From contig SBHI01000069.1 of assembly GCA_006226225.1 (NCBI GenBank), forward strand, positions 1 to 18,990: DNA of 18,990 nt, given 5' to 3'. The DNA comes from Alphaproteobacteria bacterium (GTDB lineage: Bacteria > Pseudomonadota > Alphaproteobacteria > Micavibrionales > CSBR16-224). Shown piece by piece: positions 13,976-18,990 of this stretch (position 1 is its first letter; each line of letters begins with the position of its first letter). The notes beneath the pieces were generated by a model. That model had not been told where the DNA came from and did no database searches. It worked only from the letters and a program-made list of their open reading frames with translations. A program made the translations under genes and the position numbers.

Positions 13976-16693
13976 TCAAGTTATTTCTGGGGTTTTTCTT
14001 CTTCCGGCAAACAAACGCAGACGTATTTGTTTTTCAACCTCCATAATAAACAGCAGTACCGCACCTATACCGACAACAACCAGACCATCCTGTACAGGAA
14101 CGCTTTCAGTACCAAACATCTGCTGCATAAAAGGTAAATATGTCACAGCCAGCTGTGCAAGAACGGCAGCTGTCAGCGCAACCCAGACCGCTGGTGTTCC
14201 ACGCACCGCTTGCCATGTCAGCGAGGTGCCGTAAAGATTACGAAAGAAAAAAAGATAGGCAATTTCCATCACCACCAATGTATTCACAACCATCGTCCGG
14301 CTCAGTTCAAGACTGTAATCACGTGTCTGCGCGTAAAGAAACACGAACATGACCCCTACAACGAACAAAACAGACACAAGAACAATCTGCCATATAACCA
14401 CTCCAGACAAAAGTGCTTCCATACGCGGACGCGGCGAACGTCTCATGGTATTTTCCTCTGTCGGTTCAAAAGCCAGGGCCATCCCCAATGTTGTGACTGT
14501 CACAAGATTGATCCATAAAATTTGGATTGCTGTCAACGGCAGCGTCAACCCGACGAAAACCGCCAGCATGATAACCGCCGCTTCCCCCGCATTGGTCGGC
14601 AATGTCCAGCCGATGACTTTTTTCAGATTATCATAAACCGTACGCCCCTCGCGTACGGCGGCGGCAATCGAGGCAAAATTATCATCCGACAGTACAATCG
14701 CCGCAGCCTCCTTTGCCGCTTCGCTGCCTTTGCGTCCCATTGCAATCCCGACATCGGCACGTTTCAGCGCAGGCGCATCATTCACGCCATCGCCCGTCAT
14801 TGCCACCACCATTTGATGTGCCTGCAAGGCCTTCACCAATCTTAACTTATGTGCCGGACTTGTCCTTGCAAACACATCCGTTTCCAGTACCGCGCGACCC
14901 AGTGTTTCATCATCCATCGCGTCCAGATCATGACCTGTCAGTGCATGGTCCGGATATTCCAGCCCAACCTGACGCGCAATCGCCGTTGCCGTCACCACGT
15001 GGTCGCCTGTAATCATTTTCACACTAATCCCAGCCGCACGGCATGCCGCTACGGCCTCAACCGCTTCGTCCCGGGGCGGGTCAATCAATCCGAATAGCCC
15101 CAGCAGCACCAGACCGCTTTCGGCTTCTTCTGTTGTTATTCTCGTTTTGGCTGCTGGCATAGGTTTAACGGCCACTGCCAGAACACGTTGTCCTTCCGCC
15201 GCAATGGTCTCTACGGCCTCGCGCCAGTAATTTTCATCCAGCTCCGCATCACTGCCATCCGCCATTCTCTGCGCTGTGCATAACTCTAAAAGTTTTTCCG
15301 GCGCACCCTTCACATACAGTACCGCTTTTCCGTCTGGTGTTTTATGAAGCGCCGCCATATAACGCATCTTCGCATCAAAAGGAATCACGGCACTGCGTGG
15401 AAAGCGCGCCCGCAAATCCTCTTCCTTTAGTCCGCATTTCCGTGCCATTGTCAGCAGCGCCCCTTCCATCGGGTCGCCCTCGACAAACCAGCCCTCCTGT
15501 TCCTGATGCAATGCCGCACTATTGCACAGCACACCGCCCTCTGCGATAAAGCCCAGTGTTTCATGTGCGGCAATATCTATCGCCGCACCACCCAGCATCA
15601 CTTCTCCGTCAGGGGAATAACCTTCTCCCGTGACAGTAAAATCTGCCTCCGCCGTGACAATCGTTGTCACTGTCATTTCATTATGCGTCAGTGTTCCGGT
15701 TTTATCCGTGCAGATCACAGAGACCGACCCCAGCGTTTCAATCGCTGGCATCCGGCGTACGATTGCATGACGCCCGGCCATCGCCTGAACACCGATCGCC
15801 AACGTAATCGTCAATACAGCGGGCAGCCCTTCGGGAATTGCTGCCACTGCCAGCCCAACGGCCACCATGAACAGTTCCGAAAAATCCATACCGCGCAGTA
15901 ATGTTCCGTACAGCGTCATCAAAGCTGCACCGACCAAAATAATCGCGCTAAGATAACGGGCAAACAGATTCATTTTTTCTATAAGGGGCGTAACCAGTGG
16001 CTGAATTTCTGCCAACATGCCGCTGATTTTTCCGATTTCCGTTCCGGTTCCGGTTGCCGCCACGACACCTATCCCCGTTCCGCCCGCCACCATTGTGCCC
16101 TTGAAGGCCATACAGCTCCGATCACCCAACGGCAATTGTTCTGCCACCGCTGCCGTATCTTTTTCAACGGGAACGGATTCCCCCGTTAACACCGCCTCGC
16201 TGATGAGCAACCCCTCCGCCTGCAGCAAACGTAGATCTGCGGGCACCTTATCTCCCGCTTCCAGCAAAACAACATCGCCCGGAACCAGTTGTTCCGCAGG
16301 TAAAGTGACCCTCTGTCCTCCGCGCAAAACCGCCGCCGTCGGCGCCAACATTTTGCGGATGGCGTCCATTGCCTTTTCCGCGCGCCCCTCCTGCACAAAG
16401 CCGACAAGCGCATTAATCAGCACAACAACCAAAATAACCGCCGTATCGACAAAATGCCCCATAAGCGCCGTCACAACAGATGACGCCAATAGCACATAAA
16501 TCAACACATTACGAAATTGACGAAAAAAGCGCGTAAAAGCACCGGCGTGTTTCACGTCCGGCAGCATATTCAGGCCGTATCTTTCCAGCCGTTGTGACGC
16601 TTCTTCCACGGATAACCCTTGCGCATCCGTTTCCAGGATTTTTAACGCCGCATCTTCTTCTGCCGTATGAATGATGTGTGTTTGTTCCAACAA
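13976..16693 (-). CDS. P-type IIA cation-transporting ATPase (calcium-pump type)
   Basis: A 905-residue P-type ATPase (numbering from the TTG at 16693) resembling SERCA/PacL pumps. An N-terminal cation-ATPase domain precedes M1. TGES of the actuator is at 170-173, PEGLP of M4 at 287-291, and the phosphorylated Asp330 in DKTGT. Nucleotide-site KGAPE (462-466) and hinge TGDGVNDAP (633-641) are also present. Ion-site residues equivalent to SERCA Glu309, Asn768, Glu771, Asn796, Thr799 and Glu908 are visible, but the Asp800 position is Val733. Calcium is the default guess; another cation is possible. There is no ATG near the start. TTG at 16693 has AGGGA 7 bases upstream. TTG at 16720 is possible but lies at or before the predicted transcript start. 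The acyltransferase gene is downstream. Confidence 0.92.
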   Translation of the reverse strand: MLEQTHIIHTAEEDAALKILETDAQGLSVEEASQRLERYGLNMLPDVKHAGAFTRFFRQFRNVLIYVLLASSVVTALMGHFVDTAVILVVVLINALVGFVQEGRAEKAMDAIRKMLAPTAAVLRGGQRVTLPAEQLVPGDVVLLEAGDKVPADLRLLQAEGLLISEAVLTGESVPVEKDTAAVAEQLPLGDRSCMAFKGTMVAGGTGIGVVAATGTGTEIGKISGMLAEIQPLVTPLIEKMNLFARYLSAIILVGAALMTLYGTLLRGMDFSELFMVAVGLAVAAIPEGLPAVLTITLAIGVQAMAGRHAIVRRMPAIETLGSVSVICTDKTGTLTHNEMTVTTIVTAEADFTVTGEGYSPDGEVMLGGAAIDIAAHETLGFIAEGGVLCNSAALHQEQEGWFVEGDPMEGALLTMARKCGLKEEDLRARFPRSAVIPFDAKMRYMAALHKTPDGKAVLYVKGAPEKLLELCTAQRMADGSDAELDENYWREAVETIAAEGQRVLAVAVKPMPAAKTRITTEEAESGLVLLGLFGLIDPPRDEAVEAVAACRAAGISVKMITGDHVVTATAIARQVGLEYPDHALTGHDLDAMDDETLGRAVLETDVFARTSPAHKLRLVKALQAHQMVVAMTGDGVNDAPALKRADVGIAMGRKGSEAAKEAAAIVLSDDNFASIAAAVREGRTVYDNLKKVIGWTLPTNAGEAAVIMLAVFVGLTLPLTAIQILWINLVTVTTLGMALAFEPTEENTMRRSPRPRMEALLSGVVIWQIVLVSVLFVVGVMFVFLYAQTRDYSLELSRTMVVNTLVVMEIAYLFFFRNLYGTSLTWQAVRGTPAVWVALTAAVLAQLAVTYLPFMQQMFGTESVPVQDGLVVVGIGAVLLFIMEVEKQIRLRLFAGRRKTPEIT

Positions 16694-16723
16694 CGCGCGT
16701 TCCCTGTTGCCCTTTTGCAAAAG

Positions 16724-16752
16724 ATCTTATCACCCCTTCCCGCAGTGGACAA
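16724..16752 (-). promoter_or_regulatory. Candidate promoter of the P-type ATPase
   Basis: On the minus strand TTGTCC (16747-16752), a 17-base spacer and TAAGAT (16724-16729), preceded by TGA, give an extended -10 promoter. Transcription would begin near 16717. That makes the TTG at 16720 an unlikely start codon and favours the TTG at 16693. The remaining divergent gap to 16884 shows no clear plus-strand promoter. Confidence 0.4.
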
Positions 16753-16884
16753 TGAAACCCGCATTTCCTCTCACAAATTTCCACAGGTGACAGCGATTCC
16801 GCTTTATGCCAGAATAATGCCGTTAGAGCCGTTTTTTTGGCCAGCAATCTTCCGCGTTTTCCTTACCCAAAGGGCTCTTTTCTG

Positions 16885-18615
16885 ATGACAGCCGTTTTTG
16901 CAATGCTTATTTCCGTTTTTCTTTTCAGCCTGTATCCGCTGCTGGCTTCTTTCGGATTAGGAAAAAATGACCCGGTTTTGTTTGTTATGCTGGCACATTT
17001 TTTCTGCTCTGTGGCCTCGTTTGCCATCGGGTACAGGCTTTTCAAAAACCGCTACGCAAATGAAAGGAAATTTTGCGACAGTCTGAAAATAGAAAAACAT
17101 ATCTGGCTGTCGGCTTTTGCCACAGGGGCAGCAGCAGCTGTCGCGCATTCCTGTTTCATGCTGGCGCTGATCAAAACATCACAAATCGGCGCAACAATCA
17201 TCTATGAGACATGGCCGATCCTTGCCATCTGGCTCACCCCCTTTCTGGTCGCCAAGGCATGGGAAAAAGTGCGCAGTCTCGACTACATTTTTGGTTTTCT
17301 TGCCTTAATCGGTGTCGGTTTTATTGTCAGCGCAGAGAGCCGCGAAGTCGTGCTGCAGCTTGCTCTTTCCGCTTTTCAGGATATCGAGCCCACCCGTCTC
17401 GAAGGTTACGTTCTCGCCTTTATCGGCAGTCTCGGCATCGCCCTCAGCACTGTCCTTCGTGCGCGGGTCTCGCAATATTTTACAGGCCGTCATGACGGTG
17501 ATGTTATGCTCAGTGCCTGTTTCAGTAGCGGGCTAACACGTTTTGCCGCCCTGCCGTTTTTTGTTCTGTGTTTCTGGTATTTTTACGAAGACGGTATCAG
17601 CGGTATGGTCATCAATGACGTATGGCTGACCGCAGCCATCGGTGTCATTGTTTATACTGGCGGAAGTCTGTTTTACACATACGGTTTTCTGGGCGCAAAA
17701 AACCCGAATATTCAGGTGTTGTATTATCTGGCGCCCGTATTATCAATCACATGGCTGCAGATTTTCGGCTTTTCACACATAAATGATTTCGTCGTTATCG
17801 GCACGCTTTTTGTCCTGACCGCCAATCTGCTGGTGACCATCAAGGCTGAGCATAGCTTTTCCTATACCTCCAGTATGTTGACCTTGCTGTTCGGCGGCGC
17901 TTACTGTTATTTCACAACGGGGCGCGGACTACCTGACTTTTATGACGCCATTTCCTTCACAACCGTGATTTATGCCATTTTAATCGCTTTTGCATGGGAC
18001 CGCGTGATTTCCCGCAGCAAACATGTGGAAACACTGGCGCTTGATATTTCCTATCGTCTGGATGATTTGCGCGCCTCTTATAAGAAAAAAGATAAAAAGC
18101 CGCTCAACACCCTCACCAAATACACGGCAGAACTTTTATCCACCGGTGATAAACAAGCCATTCACCTTGTTTACAAAAAACTGACCACCCTTAAGAAGAG
18201 CTGGCATGACGAGACTATCCGCGTTCTTTACAAGGATATCGACAGCCTTGTCCTGTCTAAATTGCGCGACATGATGTTGAGTGAAATCGTACTGCTGGCT
18301 TTAATCGGCGGCTCGACGATCTTCGGCTTGATGGTGTTCCGCCCTGATGGTTTATGGCAGGACACGGCTTCAGTGGTGATGAGCGCTGCCGTTGTCTTTA
18401 TCTTTTTTGCCATTTTTGACCAAATGCGCGAATGCGGCAAAAATCCGATGCGCAATGGAAACGCAACATGCAGCGAAATCAGTCCTGATCTATTTCGTCC
18501 GAAAAACGAATTTAATTTTATCGCCATTGTGCTGATCTCCATGCTGTTGCTGGTTTTTGCGGGACTGTTTTCCTACAAACACGGGGCTTTTCCGTTCGCA
18601 GCAGCAGTGATATAG
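16885..18615 (+). CDS. EamA/DMT-type transporter fused to an extra C-terminal membrane module
   Basis: A 576-residue inner-membrane protein, about twice the usual 300 residues of EamA transporters. Residues 2-318 look like a ten-helix DMT core with two repeats. Signature-like parts are SQIGATIIYETWPILAIWL (99-117) and IQVLYYLAPVLSITW (276-290), each placing a late helix of its repeat. Residues 326-372 add two helices. A charged Lys-rich cytosolic-looking stretch (373-463, possibly coiled) follows, and then three more helices (about 464-485, 494-512, 544-565). I do not recognise this second module. The ATG at 16885 has AAAGGG 10 bases upstream. A TTG start at 16837 would only add 16 unlikely residues. 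Substrate unknown. The glutamine-synthetase-like gene begins 46 bases downstream, probably in the same operon. Confidence 0.75.
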   Translation: MTAVFAMLISVFLFSLYPLLASFGLGKNDPVLFVMLAHFFCSVASFAIGYRLFKNRYANERKFCDSLKIEKHIWLSAFATGAAAAVAHSCFMLALIKTSQIGATIIYETWPILAIWLTPFLVAKAWEKVRSLDYIFGFLALIGVGFIVSAESREVVLQLALSAFQDIEPTRLEGYVLAFIGSLGIALSTVLRARVSQYFTGRHDGDVMLSACFSSGLTRFAALPFFVLCFWYFYEDGISGMVINDVWLTAAIGVIVYTGGSLFYTYGFLGAKNPNIQVLYYLAPVLSITWLQIFGFSHINDFVVIGTLFVLTANLLVTIKAEHSFSYTSSMLTLLFGGAYCYFTTGRGLPDFYDAISFTTVIYAILIAFAWDRVISRSKHVETLALDISYRLDDLRASYKKKDKKPLNTLTKYTAELLSTGDKQAIHLVYKKLTTLKKSWHDETIRVLYKDIDSLVLSKLRDMMLSEIVLLALIGGSTIFGLMVFRPDGLWQDTASVVMSAAVVFIFFAIFDQMRECGKNPMRNGNATCSEISPDLFRPKNEFNFIAIVLISMLLLVFAGLFSYKHGAFPFAAAVI

Positions 18616-18616
18616 T

Positions 18617-18659
18617 AACGGCATATTTTTATCCCTTTCCTCTTTTAAGGAGTGCCGTT
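18617..18659 (+). promoter_or_regulatory. Possible hairpin around the ribosome site of the GS-like gene
   Basis: AACGGCA (18617-18623) and TGCCGTT (18653-18659) are perfectly complementary around a 29-base pyrimidine-rich loop. The AAGGAG ribosome site (18647-18652) sits directly before the 3' arm, and the start codon is two bases after it. It could tune translation of the GS-like gene, but the long loop makes this uncertain. Confidence 0.3.
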
Positions 18660-18661
18660 TC

Positions 18662-18990
18662 ATGCCCGCCCTCAAACCCCGACCGGAAGCTTTTGCCGAA
18701 GGCAGCGCAAATCCCCCTATCAACCGCCTGACACGTCAGGATATTGAAAGCCTGTTCCGCAGCAATGATGCCGCAGATATCGGCAAAGGGCTGGAAGCCG
18801 GAGGTATCGACTACGTCAAAACCGGCGTTTTTGACATTGACGGTGTATTGCGCGGCAAATATATGGCGCGTGATAAATTCGTTTCCGCATTAAAAAGCGG
18901 TTTCGGCTTTTGCGATGTCGTGCTGGGCTGGGATTCCAATGACCAGCTGTACGATCAATCCTCCTATACCGGATGGCACACTGCTTATCC
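18662..18990 (+). CDS. Glutamine synthetase-like (GS family) enzyme, 5' end only
   Basis: The first 109 codons of a glutamine-synthetase-family gene that runs off the window. The N-terminal beta-grasp domain is visible: DYVKTGVFDIDGVLRGKYM (about 50-68), then SGFGFCDVVLGWDSNDQLYD (79-98) and TGWHTAYP (103-110, the last codon cut). This wording is typical of GlnA-like gamma-glutamyl ligases, which use amines or other substrates, rather than of the classical dodecameric GlnA. The ATP and glutamate sites lie outside the window. AAGGAG is 9 bases before the ATG at 18662. Truncated by the window edge, not by mutation. Confidence 0.85.
   Translation, partial: MPALKPRPEAFAEGSANPPINRLTRQDIESLFRSNDAADIGKGLEAGGIDYVKTGVFDIDGVLRGKYMARDKFVSALKSGFGFCDVVLGWDSNDQLYDQSSYTGWHTAY

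Noticed and set aside
16017..16499. 160-codon open frame antisense to the ATPase
   Set aside because: Opposite strand carries TGES and other ATPase motifs; the product is low-complexity Pro/Ser/Thr-rich, a codon-bias shadow.
1..18990. Mobile elements, CRISPR arrays, tRNA or rRNA genes
   Set aside because: Looked for transposase motifs, long terminal repeats, regularly spaced repeats and tRNA arms; none seen.

Overview
The window looks like a chromosomal segment of an alphaproteobacterium of moderate G+C (about half, by eye). The best evidence is an aa3-type cytochrome c oxidase operon in the alphaproteobacterial order coxB-coxA-ctaB-coxF-ctaG-coxC-DUF983. Supporting signs are an ECF sigma factor followed by an NrsF/DUF1109 anti-sigma factor, an alphaproteobacterial-style isoaspartyl methyltransferase homologue and a CtrA-type TTAA-N7-TTAA site. 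I cannot fix the order from sequence alone. I see no tRNA, rRNA, CRISPR, transposase or phage gene, so this is mostly core chromosome with a few orphan genes.

Left part (1-3762, all minus strand). An M32 metallocarboxypeptidase is followed by a TauE/SafE-type membrane transporter, probably in one operon. Next comes an unrecognised 158-residue charged protein behind a CtrA-like box, closed by a strong intrinsic terminator. The PCMT-like methyltransferase is last.

Centre (3981-9520, plus strand). A good promoter drives the oxidase operon. CoxB, CoxA and CoxC are the core subunits. CtaB makes heme O, CtaG delivers copper to CuB, and a 44-residue single-helix protein sits in the coxF position. 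A DUF983 zinc-ribbon membrane protein starts inside coxC, and a 10-bp perfect terminator-like hairpin lies in its first codons. No SURF1 gene follows. Instead there is an ECF sigma/NrsF pair (9559-10822).

Right part. A small convergent GNAT protein ends 9 bases from nrsF. From a consensus-like promoter, two tandem paralogues of an unrecognised soluble family follow (11275-12758). They end at a hairpin that serves both strands. On the minus strand come a PlsC-type acyltransferase with unusual Lys/Ala-rich ends and a P-type IIA cation ATPase that starts at TTG. On the plus strand is a double-length EamA/DMT protein with an extra C-terminal membrane module, then the 5' end of a glutamine-synthetase-like gene cut by the window edge.

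The best candidates for something undescribed are the tandem paralogue pair, the DMT fusion, the CtrA-box orphan gene and the hairpin embedded at the coxC/DUF983 junction. None can be called a new system from sequence alone.
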